A stretch of DNA of 64,000 nucleotides from Porphyromonas uenonis 60-3 (GTDB taxonomy: Bacteria; Bacteroidota; Bacteroidia; Bacteroidales; Porphyromonadaceae), in NCBI RefSeq assembly GCF_000174775.1, contig NZ_ACLR01000214.1, positions 1 through 64,000 of the forward strand, given 5' to 3'. Below, in pieces: positions 24,957 to 33,439 of this stretch (position 1 is its first letter; every line of letters starts with the position of its first letter). A program made the translations under genes and the position numbers. The notes under the pieces are model-generated. The model was not told the DNA's origin. It was given only the letters and a program-made list of their open reading frames with translations, and did no database searches.

Positions 24957-26655
24957 TGGTCTGCGTCACCTCAATGCCATCCTTGTATAGATGTCTCTTG
25001 ATACTGCGCTTGGGCGACTTGATGAAGGGGGTCCTCTGCAGGACAAACTTGGTCACCATCTCGTAGGAGCCTAGCTTAGCATTGAGATGATTACGCTGAG
25101 CTTTGATCTGCTCCCACGCCTCTTCCATAGTTAGTCCCGCCTGCTTGGCAGCCAGTTCGTCGGGATAGACGAGCGCCTCAAGACGTCCATTCTTCTGATA
25201 GACCAAACTCTCTGCCACAAAGTGGAGATTATTGAGCTTCGCCTCAATCTCTTCGGGGTAAATGTTTTGGCCATTAGCCCCTAGGATCATTGTCTTAGAG
25301 CGACCGAGGATGAAGAGATTGCCCCGCTTGTCCAGACGCCCTAGGTCACCCGTACGCATCCAGCCGTCCGAGGTGAAGAGATGCTTATTGATCTCGGGGA
25401 GCTTGTTGTAGCCAAGACATACATTGTCACCGCGCACCTGTATCTCACCGACACCTGGAGCTAGCGGCTGGTCAAAGTCTTCTGGCACCTCAACACGTAT
25501 ATCCATATGAGGCAGGGAGCGCCCCGCAGATAGGGGCACCCAGTGGCGATGGTTGCTGTAAGAAATGAGTGGAGCGCACTCGGTCATGCCGTAGCCGACG
25601 GTGAGCGGGAAGCCTATACGATGTAGGAAGAGCCCCACCTCCTTGGAGAGCGGAGCACCCCCGACGATCACCTCGCGGAAGTTGCCCCCGAGCCCCTCAG
25701 TGAGTTTCTTGCGGATTACTCGGTAGACCAGCTTGCGTAGGAGCGGGATACGCAGGAGTGCCTTGATCGCAGGGCGCTCTATGACAGGCACGATAGACTG
25801 CTTGTAGATCTTCTCCAAGATAAGTGGCACAGAGATAATGAGCACGGGGCGTATCTCGGCAAAGGCTTGCATCAATATCTTGGGCGAAGGGACCTTACCT
25901 AAGATATACGTGTGGACACCAATGTAAAGAGCTGCAAGCATGTTGAAAGCGCAACTGTACGTGTGTGCCAATGGCAAGAAACAGATAATCTGCTCGCCGC
26001 TAAACATAAGATCAAGCGAGTCCGCATAGATGGCATTACCCGCCAGATTGCCCGCTGTGATCAGTACCCCTTTGCTAAAGCCAGTTGTACCTGAGGTATA
26101 GTTGATTACGACCAACTCATCATTGCCCACCTCGGGGTAGACAATGTCAGTGCGACGAAAGCCCTTGGGGTAAAAGCGCGCCACAAAGGGTGCAAAGGGA
26201 AGGAGCTGCTTGTAGTCATACGGCATCCCCGAGCGAGCGTACCGCCAAGTGATCTTTTTGAGGTCAAAGATCGTCTGCACCATCGGCAGATCCTCCTCCG
26301 GATTGAGCTTTGACAAGATAAGATCGTCTATAAAGAGGAGCTTCGCCTCACTGTGATTGATGATCGTCTTAGCGTCCTCGACATTGAAGTCCTGCAGTAT
26401 CGGGACGATCACAGCGCCGTAAGTGATCGTAGCCATAAAGATGACGCACCAGTGCACCGAGTCGGCCCCCATCAGGGCGACACGGTCACCACGCTGTAGA
26501 CCAGTCTCCTTATATACGTAGTGTAGGTGTGCGATCTGTAGCGCTAAGTCTCGATAAGATATCGTATAGCCAGTGGCGTAATCCGATAGAGCCGGCTGTC
26601 GGAAGTGCTCTCGGAAGCTCGCCTCGTAAGCCTTGATAAGATTGTCTGGGTACAT
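24949..26655 (-). CDS. AMP-forming acyl-CoA/acyl-ACP ligase
   Basis: ANL-superfamily adenylating enzyme, probably activating long-chain fatty acids. The AMP-binding P-loop YTSGTTGFSKG lies about 186-196, YGMTECAPL about 350-358, and the TGDLG/GRSKTMI hinge region about 425-450. The end FIKSPKRSIKRHLY places the catalytic lysine region in the expected position. The 568 aa length is typical of the FadD/Aas-like group, but no transmembrane or acyltransferase domain is attached. The substrate cannot be fixed. A -7 element lies 34 bases upstream, and DUF2284 follows with an overlap. Confidence 0.88.
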   Translation of the reverse strand: MYPDNLIKAYEASFREHFRQPALSDYATGYTISYRDLALQIAHLHYVYKETGLQRGDRVALMGADSVHWCVIFMATITYGAVIVPILQDFNVEDAKTIINHSEAKLLFIDDLILSKLNPEEDLPMVQTIFDLKKITWRYARSGMPYDYKQLLPFAPFVARFYPKGFRRTDIVYPEVGNDELVVINYTSGTTGFSKGVLITAGNLAGNAIYADSLDLMFSGEQIICFLPLAHTYSCAFNMLAALYIGVHTYILGKVPSPKILMQAFAEIRPVLIISVPLILEKIYKQSIVPVIERPAIKALLRIPLLRKLVYRVIRKKLTEGLGGNFREVIVGGAPLSKEVGLFLHRIGFPLTVGYGMTECAPLISYSNHRHWVPLSAGRSLPHMDIRVEVPEDFDQPLAPGVGEIQVRGDNVCLGYNKLPEINKHLFTSDGWMRTGDLGRLDKRGNLFILGRSKTMILGANGQNIYPEEIEAKLNNLHFVAESLVYQKNGRLEALVYPDELAAKQAGLTMEEAWEQIKAQRNHLNAKLGSYEMVTKFVLQRTPFIKSPKRSIKRHLYKDGIEVTQTNG

Positions 26656-26688
26656 AAGTGCTATCTCCTGTTATGTAAGCATGTGGCG

Positions 26689-26696
26689 CAAAGTTA
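26689..26696 (-). promoter_or_regulatory. -7 element for the acyl ligase operon
   Basis: CAAAGTTA on the plus strand is TAACTTTG on the minus strand, 34 bases upstream of the ligase start. Confidence 0.6.
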
Positions 26697-26774
26697 CGAA
26701 ATCAAGCCCTAACATCACCGAAGTCAAAGCCTCCATCTAGGATCGACGCAGGATAACCCAGCATCCCAAGACGA

Positions 26775-27083
26775 CACCTGACGACGAACACGGGATATGT
26801 GGCTTGTGTAGCGCTATAGCCTCACTTTATGGCTACTCATCGATCTCCGTTGATGCCAATCTCTACGGAGGAAATTGGAAAGCGCCAGGGAGCAAACGAA
26901 AATTCTCCACGGAACCGGGAAATAAAAGTTCGGAAGAATGAAATGAAACTTCGGAAGAAAGATTTCGAAGTTCCGAAGAATTTTTCGATACCTCCGTGGA
27001 TATTCGGCGATTTCCACCGAGGAGTTGCTCAATTTCCTTGATAGTGACACGGATGCCCCCCCTCCCCTATGCTGCGTCACCCG
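26775..27083 (+). repeat. family A array, copy 2 (long form)
   Basis: Nearly identical over about 309 bp to copy 3 at 32765-33072, far beyond the shared core (26910-26980). Right of a shared left part (ACGGGATATGTGGC ... CTCACTTTAT) come about nine units of 21-22 bp. The right end CTATGCTGCGTCACCC resembles the left end of the family B MITE at 62829 read backwards, and the left end begins CTGACGACG. The copy fills the gap between the ligase promoter and the terminator at 27105. Confidence 0.9.
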
Positions 27084-27104
27084 GTCCTAATATTATTCTC
27101 TCCT

Positions 27105-27152
27105 ACACAAAAAGCGTAGCTTTGGGTATGACAACACTCAAAGCTACGCTTT
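27105..27152 (-). terminator. terminator of the lipoprotein gene at 27194
   Basis: AAAGCGTAGCTTTG at 27111-27124 pairs with CAAAGCTACGCTTT at 27139-27152, a 14-bp perfect stem. The minus strand then reads TTTTTGTG. It lies 42 bases after the stop of the 27194 gene. Confidence 0.85.
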
Positions 27153-27193
27153 AGTATGAGAGAGGAGCTCTACAGAGCGCCTAAGGCTTCTGA

Positions 27194-28165
27194 TTAGAAG
27201 TTTTTGGGATGCCTAGTAAAGGTTATGTTTGGCTGATCTAACTGCGATAGAGGATAGAAGCGAACGAACGCCCAAATCTGCTTCTCTTCGTTGAAGTATT
27301 TGCTAATAGCCTTACCCTCCTCACTATCGAATTCAAAGCCTAGCTTCTCTAACTGCTTGGGTAAGTTCTTAGATTTATTGATGCCGAAGTTCACTGCAGT
27401 AATAATAATCGAGTGACACTTAGGATTTCCCTCTTGAAAGAAGAAGGACACTCTATCTTTATACGCAGGATTGTCTACAGACACATCTAGAAAAGCAGCA
27501 GACGTTTTGAAGTCACAGCCCTTTGGCTCATAGTACTTTTTGATCTCTTCCTTTGTCTTGTCCAAACCATCTAAATAGATGTCAGGCAGGACGACGGTAT
27601 TAGGGTCAATGTCCTCTGCGATACGGCTAAATATAAATGTGATACTAGGATAGGTCTTCTTGACATTGTTAGTGCGAGTGTGTACAACGACGGATCCAAT
27701 CTGCGATTGAGCACCATTGATTTCACGACTCAGTTGAAAAGCCGCATCACACTGTCCATTGCTCACTGGCATCGGCCATTCACTCCACCCCTTTTCCTTT
27801 AGTTCTTTAGTCAGCTGAGGGAGAATGTCCTCTACAGCCTCGCCACTAGTACTGGGCTGATAGACCTCCACGATTCGCTTATTCTGTAGACGATACACAG
27901 TCTCGGAGAATTCCTTTTTGCCAGTGCTAAAGGTGAGGGTTGTAGCATCAGACTGGCTCTTGTCCAATGTATGTCCCAATGCAGTCTCAAAAGCCACAAT
28001 ATCATCTATTGACCCTTTGAAGTCGTAGTCGACAATTGGAAGCTTGTAGGATATTGCCTCCTTCTCTTTTTGAGGCTTTGGAGTCGGCTTCTGTGACTGA
28101 CAGGAGGTCGCAGCAAAGAGGACTAGAAGGAGTAGTGGAGTACTCCACGAGATTAAAGTCTTCAT
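27194..28165 (-). CDS. lipoprotein of unknown function
   Basis: I do not recognise a family. The N-terminus has a lipoprotein signal ending ATSC (about 18-22), then a Pro/Lys-rich linker (KPTPKPQKEKE) and a 280-residue globular region with no cysteine motifs or repeats I can name. Total length is 323 aa. It is downstream of two secreted-protein genes, 33 bases from the nearest, so the three may form one transcript from the promoter at 32677. It ends at a strong terminator. Confidence 0.75.
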   Translation of the reverse strand: MKTLISWSTPLLLLVLFAATSCQSQKPTPKPQKEKEAISYKLPIVDYDFKGSIDDIVAFETALGHTLDKSQSDATTLTFSTGKKEFSETVYRLQNKRIVEVYQPSTSGEAVEDILPQLTKELKEKGWSEWPMPVSNGQCDAAFQLSREINGAQSQIGSVVVHTRTNNVKKTYPSITFIFSRIAEDIDPNTVVLPDIYLDGLDKTKEEIKKYYEPKGCDFKTSAAFLDVSVDNPAYKDRVSFFFQEGNPKCHSIIITAVNFGINKSKNLPKQLEKLGFEFDSEEGKAISKYFNEEKQIWAFVRFYPLSQLDQPNITFTRHPKNF

Positions 28166-28198
28166 ATCTATATGAGTTTGTTAGTTAGTTTGCTCTAT

Positions 28199-29836
28199 CT
28201 AAAGTACCAGACTGCTCGTACCGTAACGTACTAGGCAGTGCTGATTTGCATCTCGAAGGGTTACAGCCCCTGTATCAGCAACTGGGAATGTCACAAGCAA
28301 CGTACCCGTGATTGAATAAACTTGTAGCTCCACCCCATTTAGGCCTTCAAAATAGATCTGATCGCCACTACGCCACACTTTAGCAGGAGCTACAGTAGCC
28401 TCTTCTACAGATGTAGGCTTCTCTTTAGAGGAGATCTGGATGTTGTCCACTTCAATTCCAACAGAGCGACTAGCAGCCGTTGCCCCCTGATAATAGAACC
28501 CTACGAAATACTTTCCAGCTAGGGTGTCAGGAGCTTTCACCTTGATGTTTTTAAGAGTAGCATACTCTGCTTGCTGATCATAATTAACAGTAAACAGTGG
28601 AGCCTTTATATCCATCGATCCATCGGCTAGGATACAGTAGACAGACGCTGTAGAACTAGCAAAGAGTTCGTTGGACTTCATTACTGCGAGGTCGTAAGAG
28701 ATCTCAGGCTGGTACCCCTTGGGATTGGTCATACAAGGGGTAATAAGGAATGATGCACAAATAAAATCTTCGAGCGAAGACTTAGTTGCATTCATCGTTG
28801 CCACAAAGTTAGTCTTATCAAAGCTAGAAGGTTGTATACTCCAGTCTTCATACCCAGCAGTGATAAAGGTCTTCCAGCCTTCTGGTAAACCCGCCTTAGC
28901 AAAAGACTCCTGTAGCTCTACCTTAGGATTGTCTTGAGGCATACCCTCTATAGGGTTACCACCTAGTCCTCGGCCCTTTAAGTTGACAGTATGCTTAAGA
29001 CTACCACTAGTGATAACAAGCTGGGCCGTGTGAACGCCAGGCTTAAGGTGAGTTACGTTCACAGATACTTTACCACCGTCTTTTGTCAAGTCACCTGAAG
29101 CTGTAAACTTAGCCTCATCCGCATTGGCTCCTTCTATTTCATAAGTAGGGAGCTCCGTGAGATTATAGCCCTTTACAGTTATTTCCTTGGCATAGCTCTC
29201 GTCATTGACCTCAGAGTCGAGGAAGGTAACATCAGACTCACTGACGATGAGTTGAGGATCTGTAGTGACCTCTCTAGGATTTAGGACCTCCACCGTTATC
29301 TCATCTAGGAAGACTCCTGTAACAGTTCCAAAAAAGCCAGGTTTTGTGGAGATCCGTAAGGCACACTTTTCACTGCCTGCAGGCATCTCAAAGGTCATAG
29401 ACTGCCAGTCTTTGCTATAGTCATTGTCTATAAACTGAGTCTCTTGCTCGGCTCCTTCTGAGGTTAGTTTGAAAGCAAGTGGAGACATAGCACTAAAGGC
29501 TTTTACTTTGCAAGAGATGCGTAGCTTGTCTCCTAGGAGGTTCATTTCTTTAGTGAAAAGCGAAGCTCCTTCAGCATCATAAAAGAGGATTGCTCCACCA
29601 GCTTGATAGAGCGACTTAGACTTGGTTAGGTCAAACTTGTCTAGCGTTTGATCTTTGATTAGAAGGGTTGCCTCAGGTTGTGTTGGAGCAGTATTGGTGC
29701 CTTGTGAAAAGGCATCAAAGGTCTCGTGAATTACTGTGACCCACTGACCATCTTGAGCATACCCCTTTAGGCTCATTGTTAGCAACGCTACAAGCGTCAG
29801 CAAGATAGAGCATGAAGCTGAACTAGATTGTTTCAT
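28199..29836 (-). CDS. secreted choice-of-anchor/adhesin-type protein with probable T9SS domain
   Basis: A signal peptide ending SLKGYAQ is followed by two beta-sandwich modules of the cleaved-adhesin/choice-of-anchor J kind; the clearest runs from about 315 to 470 (ESFAKAGLPEGWKTF ... VGIEVDNIQIS). A middle module (about 200-290) looks like an Ig-like choice-of-anchor domain. The C-terminus, from about 490 (GVELQVYSITGTLLVTF), has the beta-strand pattern of a T9SS type A sorting domain, though the end LVRYGTSSLVL is imperfect. Total 545 aa. It is 37 bases from the protease gene upstream and may bind the same surface or host target. Confidence 0.75.
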   Translation of the reverse strand: MKQSSSASCSILLTLVALLTMSLKGYAQDGQWVTVIHETFDAFSQGTNTAPTQPEATLLIKDQTLDKFDLTKSKSLYQAGGAILFYDAEGASLFTKEMNLLGDKLRISCKVKAFSAMSPLAFKLTSEGAEQETQFIDNDYSKDWQSMTFEMPAGSEKCALRISTKPGFFGTVTGVFLDEITVEVLNPREVTTDPQLIVSESDVTFLDSEVNDESYAKEITVKGYNLTELPTYEIEGANADEAKFTASGDLTKDGGKVSVNVTHLKPGVHTAQLVITSGSLKHTVNLKGRGLGGNPIEGMPQDNPKVELQESFAKAGLPEGWKTFITAGYEDWSIQPSSFDKTNFVATMNATKSSLEDFICASFLITPCMTNPKGYQPEISYDLAVMKSNELFASSTASVYCILADGSMDIKAPLFTVNYDQQAEYATLKNIKVKAPDTLAGKYFVGFYYQGATAASRSVGIEVDNIQISSKEKPTSVEEATVAPAKVWRSGDQIYFEGLNGVELQVYSITGTLLVTFPVADTGAVTLRDANQHCLVRYGTSSLVL

Positions 29837-29873
29837 AAGAATTGCGCTTTGTGTTTAGTTATACTTGATTGAT

Positions 29874-32555
29874 TTAGTTCCGATGAGTGATCTTTTGGAC
29901 AAGGACAGAGCCATCTCGTAAGCCTATGCGCACTACATAAGTACCCGAGGAGAGACTTATATCGCTTACTTGCTCAGGAGTTATCCTATACAGGCACTTG
30001 CCCATGAGATCATATAGAGCCAATTCTGTAATGCTCTCCGCTTGCGCCAGATGCAGCCTTCCTTGGTTGCTCCAAAGGAAGGGGCGAGTCTCGCCATGAG
30101 ACTGAGAGATCAGGGCGGTAGGCTTCTGACCATCAATAACAGCAAAGACCCTAAACTTTGATCTGTCAGGATAGTCTGTGAGAGACGGACTATAGGAGCA
30201 CTGCTCTTCACTTGACATAAGTGTAACTACCTCTTTGTCACCGTACATAATCCTATACCCCACAATCTGAGGAAATGTGCTCGGCATAGCACATCGGATG
30301 ACTTCTTGAGGCTCACCCTTAGATAGCGATGCAGTAACCACTGTCTCCATCGCTAGGCTATGAGACAAAGTCTTGTATTCAAAAAAGTTTTTGCCGTCTA
30401 GTGACGCCATCATACTTCGTCCCAATATGCGAGGTTGACTAGTCATAGCGATGAATGGGGTCTTCGTGTCACCTCGAAACTTCAGCCCCACAAAGATGGG
30501 TTCCCTATCATTAAGGACAAAAGGCTCTTTTAGCTGGATCGTGGTAAGCACATCCAGACTCATTGGATCTGTAATCTTCTGAGAGTACTCTCTATCTCCC
30601 TGGCGAATGTATATATACGACTTCACAGAGGAGCTGATGGGTACATACCGTATGGCTGTAATATATGAGTGAGCTAGAGCTGCACGACGCAGTTGATCTG
30701 CTCCATACCAAACCCCTGCATAGAAGTAGGTCACAACAGAGATGTCACCCACCCTATGTAGTTCCGCAGTATTAATCGCAGGCTCAGCAAAGGACCAAGT
30801 CTGCTCCAAGCGAGGCTTAAGCCACGTCAAGCTAGAGTCTGTATGCTCATCAGATATAGGCACCTCTATGTGGCGCATTCTATTAGAGAAGTAGGCTCCC
30901 ATCGGACGGCTCTCGCCAGAGGCATACTGTGTCACAACTGATAAGTAGTGATCTCCTGGCTCTTGAAAGTCCAATACGAGTGGAAAAGGAGCATCAGAGG
31001 CTACCTCTTGAAGCTTTTTGTTGTCCACATATATGAGATAGCTTTGAACCTTTTCAGTAGGTACTAAAGGCTTTGACCACTGAACATGAAGCCCTTTCTG
31101 AGTCATCCAGACAAGGAGATCCTGTATCTCTGCGAGATTCTCTCCCCCCATGTAACGTCCTGAGAGAGAAATCAGATCTGATTGTCCTGGAGCTAGCCAA
31201 CGAGATAGCTTCATACTCTCAAAGTGACTAGAAAAGCGCCCATATAAGTTCGTCCCCTCTAAATGAGTACAAGACGCATCGCCACCAGTCAGTGTACCTA
31301 CCAAAAGATGCTCAGAGTTAAAGAGTCCCGACCCACTTGATCCTTTTTCGGTGACAGCATGTCCATGCGATGTACCTTGGTAAGCGACATTGATATGTGC
31401 CGTGGGTTGAGAATCTTCATTCCATGGCTCTACCTTAGGAGGAGTTGTAAAGGTAGATATTTTGGTTGCATCACCAGATGGATGGTGCAATCCCACTCCT
31501 GATTGAGGTAATGAAGTCGTTCTAGACCAACCGTTGAGATAAAGATTATAACTTGCGGGGATCTCAGATTTAAGGCGCAAGAAGAGACCATCCGTTCCAC
31601 CTTTGAGGGGGCTGACAGCTAGGAGTTCTGCGCCAACGAGGGATACCGCATTGAGCGTTGCGACACTACTATTGTCACAGGCCTCCTTCTCGTAGTGAAA
31701 GTAGAAGACCCACTGATCCAAATCTTCAGGAGAGGACTTCTGTCCTTCCTCTGGGATGGCACAGTGAGCGGCAGTGATGAGATAGGGAGCTCCGTCCTCT
31801 GCCGTGTTATTGAGGAGCGTGCCACTACACACGCCAATATACTCTCCTACTTTAGTCTGGATAAATGCGATCCCTTTCTTTTCGTTTTGCCAAGCACGAC
31901 CTTCCTCACAGTTTACATTTACCATACAAGAGCCTGAGTTATTTTCTCCAGCAAAGTCATAACTATCAGTATACCGTAAACTACTACTGTTCTGTGGGAG
32001 ATGGACAATGTATCCAACAGCCGAGGGCTTGACAGTAGGCTCTTCTCCATCGGATGATGACTGATACTCTAGAGTTAAGTGATCTCCTGATAGCATTTCC
32101 GTAGCATACCGCCCCTTATTCTCTTGAGGTAGAGAGGTTGATGTATAGGCTCCTAAGACTCGACCACTACTCAAGGATGGATTATAAATATACAGCTTAG
32201 CTCCCTCAGGTATATGAAATGAATCATAGTAGAGAGATAAAGCCTTTGCACCCGTAGCCTCAATTTCTAGTTGCCAAATGTCTGTGGCAGGATCATATTG
32301 CCACTCTAATGAAGCGGGATCTAGGGAAATAACTTTCCCTATATAAGATGTTCCCTCTTGCTGACTCTTCCAAGACAAAACAGCCTCAGCATCTGAGGCA
32401 CTTTCCATTATTCGATGGACTCTTGACGATGCACGGATGAGGCGAGATCCCCTAGGGACTCCACCAAAAGATTCCTGAGCCACTAAGCAAGTAGGGATCA
32501 AAAATGCTACTAGCTCAAAAAGCAAAATGAATCTGCGCAATAATAGTCTATCCAT
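29874..32555 (-). CDS. secreted trypsin-fold endopeptidase (lysyl-endopeptidase-like) with T9SS domain
   Basis: Predicted surface or secreted serine protease. After a signal peptide and prodomain of about 200 residues, the mature part begins near NSGSCMVNVNCEEG. Catalytic His lies in LITAAHC (about 263) and the nucleophile Ser in KGSSGSGLF (about 407), as in Achromobacter-type lysyl endopeptidases; the Asp between them was not assigned. The rest is beta-sandwich modules, and the last 70 residues (LALYDLMGKCLYRI ... LVQKITHRN) form a T9SS type A sorting domain. The 893 aa size is large for the fold. Lys specificity is an inference from family resemblance only. Confidence 0.82.
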   Translation of the reverse strand: MDRLLLRRFILLFELVAFLIPTCLVAQESFGGVPRGSRLIRASSRVHRIMESASDAEAVLSWKSQQEGTSYIGKVISLDPASLEWQYDPATDIWQLEIEATGAKALSLYYDSFHIPEGAKLYIYNPSLSSGRVLGAYTSTSLPQENKGRYATEMLSGDHLTLEYQSSSDGEEPTVKPSAVGYIVHLPQNSSSLRYTDSYDFAGENNSGSCMVNVNCEEGRAWQNEKKGIAFIQTKVGEYIGVCSGTLLNNTAEDGAPYLITAAHCAIPEEGQKSSPEDLDQWVFYFHYEKEACDNSSVATLNAVSLVGAELLAVSPLKGGTDGLFLRLKSEIPASYNLYLNGWSRTTSLPQSGVGLHHPSGDATKISTFTTPPKVEPWNEDSQPTAHINVAYQGTSHGHAVTEKGSSGSGLFNSEHLLVGTLTGGDASCTHLEGTNLYGRFSSHFESMKLSRWLAPGQSDLISLSGRYMGGENLAEIQDLLVWMTQKGLHVQWSKPLVPTEKVQSYLIYVDNKKLQEVASDAPFPLVLDFQEPGDHYLSVVTQYASGESRPMGAYFSNRMRHIEVPISDEHTDSSLTWLKPRLEQTWSFAEPAINTAELHRVGDISVVTYFYAGVWYGADQLRRAALAHSYITAIRYVPISSSVKSYIYIRQGDREYSQKITDPMSLDVLTTIQLKEPFVLNDREPIFVGLKFRGDTKTPFIAMTSQPRILGRSMMASLDGKNFFEYKTLSHSLAMETVVTASLSKGEPQEVIRCAMPSTFPQIVGYRIMYGDKEVVTLMSSEEQCSYSPSLTDYPDRSKFRVFAVIDGQKPTALISQSHGETRPFLWSNQGRLHLAQAESITELALYDLMGKCLYRITPEQVSDISLSSGTYVVRIGLRDGSVLVQKITHRN

Positions 32556-32676
32556 AACTAATTGATAGTGTATGCAAACAACGCTCTTCCGACCTGGCTT
32601 GTCTTAGCTGAACTAATTACAGAACCTATTTTCGCAAAAACAAACCTTGTTCTTCACAGCATAAACTCTTACATCA

Positions 32677-32684
32677 CAAAGATA
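32677..32684 (-). promoter_or_regulatory. -7 element for the protease operon
   Basis: CAAAGATA on the plus strand is TATCTTTG on the minus strand, about 120 bases upstream of the protease start. Confidence 0.5.
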
Positions 32685-32764
32685 CACAATCCCTAGAAAA
32701 AATGCAAATCGCTCTCAATCCTGCAGACAGAGCTTAAACATCTCAATTAACCTTCAAGGAGCCA

Positions 32765-33072
32765 AACCTAACGACGAGCACGGGATATGTGGCTTGTGTA
32801 GCGCTATAGCCTCACTTTATGGCTACTTATCGATCTCCGTTGATGCCAATCTCTCCCGAGGAAATAGGGAATCTCCAGGGAGAAAACGAAAATTCTCCAC
32901 GGAACCGGGAAATAAAAGTTCGGAAGAATGAAATGAAACTTCGGAAGAAAGATTTCGAAGTTCCGAAGAATTTTTCGATACCTCCGTGGATATTCGGCGA
33001 TTTCCACCGAGGAGTTGCTCAAATTCCTTGATAGTGACACGGATGCCCCCCTCCCCTATGCTGCGTCACCCG
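32765..33072 (+). repeat. family A array, copy 3 (long form)
   Basis: Near-identical partner of copy 2, differing by scattered substitutions and one missing C in a C-run. The core at 32900-32970 is identical to copy 2 and, in reverse complement, to copies 5 and 6. It sits between the divergent protease gene and tRNA-Pro and ends about 30 bases before the tRNA -7 element. Confidence 0.9.
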
Positions 33073-33102
33073 TGGGGTTGTCTGCGGTGTCTCATTATTT
33101 AG

Positions 33103-33110
33103 TACCTTTG
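33103..33110 (+). promoter_or_regulatory. -7 element for tRNA-Pro
   Basis: TACCTTTG, 43 bases before the mature tRNA 5' end, with GTTG at 33077-33080 as a possible -33 element at slightly long spacing. Confidence 0.6.
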
Positions 33111-33153
33111 CAGTCGTAAGTAGGGACTAGTCGCCGTGGAGCGGTAGTCCTAT

Positions 33154-33229
33154 CGGGATGTAGCACAGTTGGTAGCGCGCCACGTTCGGGACGTGGAGGT
33201 CGGAAGTTCGAGTCTTCTCATCCCGACCA
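33154..33229 (+). tRNA. tRNA-Pro (anticodon CGG)
   Basis: A full cloverleaf folds over 76 bases. The acceptor stem CGGGATG pairs with CATCCCG, the anticodon stem CCACG/CGTGG encloses the loop TTCGGGA (anticodon CGG), and the T arm contains the GTTCGAGTC loop region. Discriminator A and encoded CCA end the molecule. It reads CCG codons. Confidence 0.97.
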
Positions 33230-33230
33230 C

Positions 33231-33246
33231 GCAGAGTAATCTCTGC
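33231..33246 (+). other. short hairpin immediately 3' of tRNA-Pro
   Basis: GCAGAG-TAAT-CTCTGC, a perfect 6-bp stem one base after CCA. It may guide 3' processing. There is no T-run, so it is not a full terminator. Confidence 0.5.
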
Positions 33247-33261
33247 ATAGGACTAGAATGT

Positions 33262-33364
33262 CTAGGGATAGGAGCCCTCATAACAGGCTGGATGGATTAG
33301 AGTGTTTGATAGCGACACCAAGCTCTTCCATCGGCTGATATGAAGACTCCTATCTCTCTTTTTT
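33262..33364 (+). ncRNA. long imperfect hairpin ending in T6: candidate small RNA or extended terminator
   Basis: GATAGGAG (33267-33274) pairs with CTCCTATC (33347-33354). Nested inside in order are CATA/TATG, CAG/CTG, GATGGA/TCCATC, AGAG/CTCT and GTGT/ACAC around the loop at about 33306-33314. TCTC and six T follow at 33355-33364. All arms are collinear, which is unlikely by chance. It lies between tRNA-Pro and the yitT promoter. It may be only the tRNA terminator, or a 3' trailer-derived small RNA. No known RNA family was recognised. Confidence 0.5.
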
Positions 33365-33366
33365 GC

Positions 33367-33374
33367 TACCTTTG
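33367..33374 (+). promoter_or_regulatory. -7 element for the yitT-ricT-gldH operon
   Basis: TACCTTTG two bases after the T-run of the preceding hairpin and 65 bases before the chosen ATG at 33440. Confidence 0.6.
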
Positions 33375-33439
33375 TGTAACTTCTGAAGTTGGTGCCTGGA
33401 GGTGTGACTCCTCTTCACCACATAATAAACTTGTCACTC

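Noticed and set aside
33262-33364. SRP RNA or 6S RNA
   Set aside because: The apical GGAA-type loop and the asymmetric A-rich loop of SRP RNA are absent, and the hairpin is too short for 6S RNA with no large central bubble.
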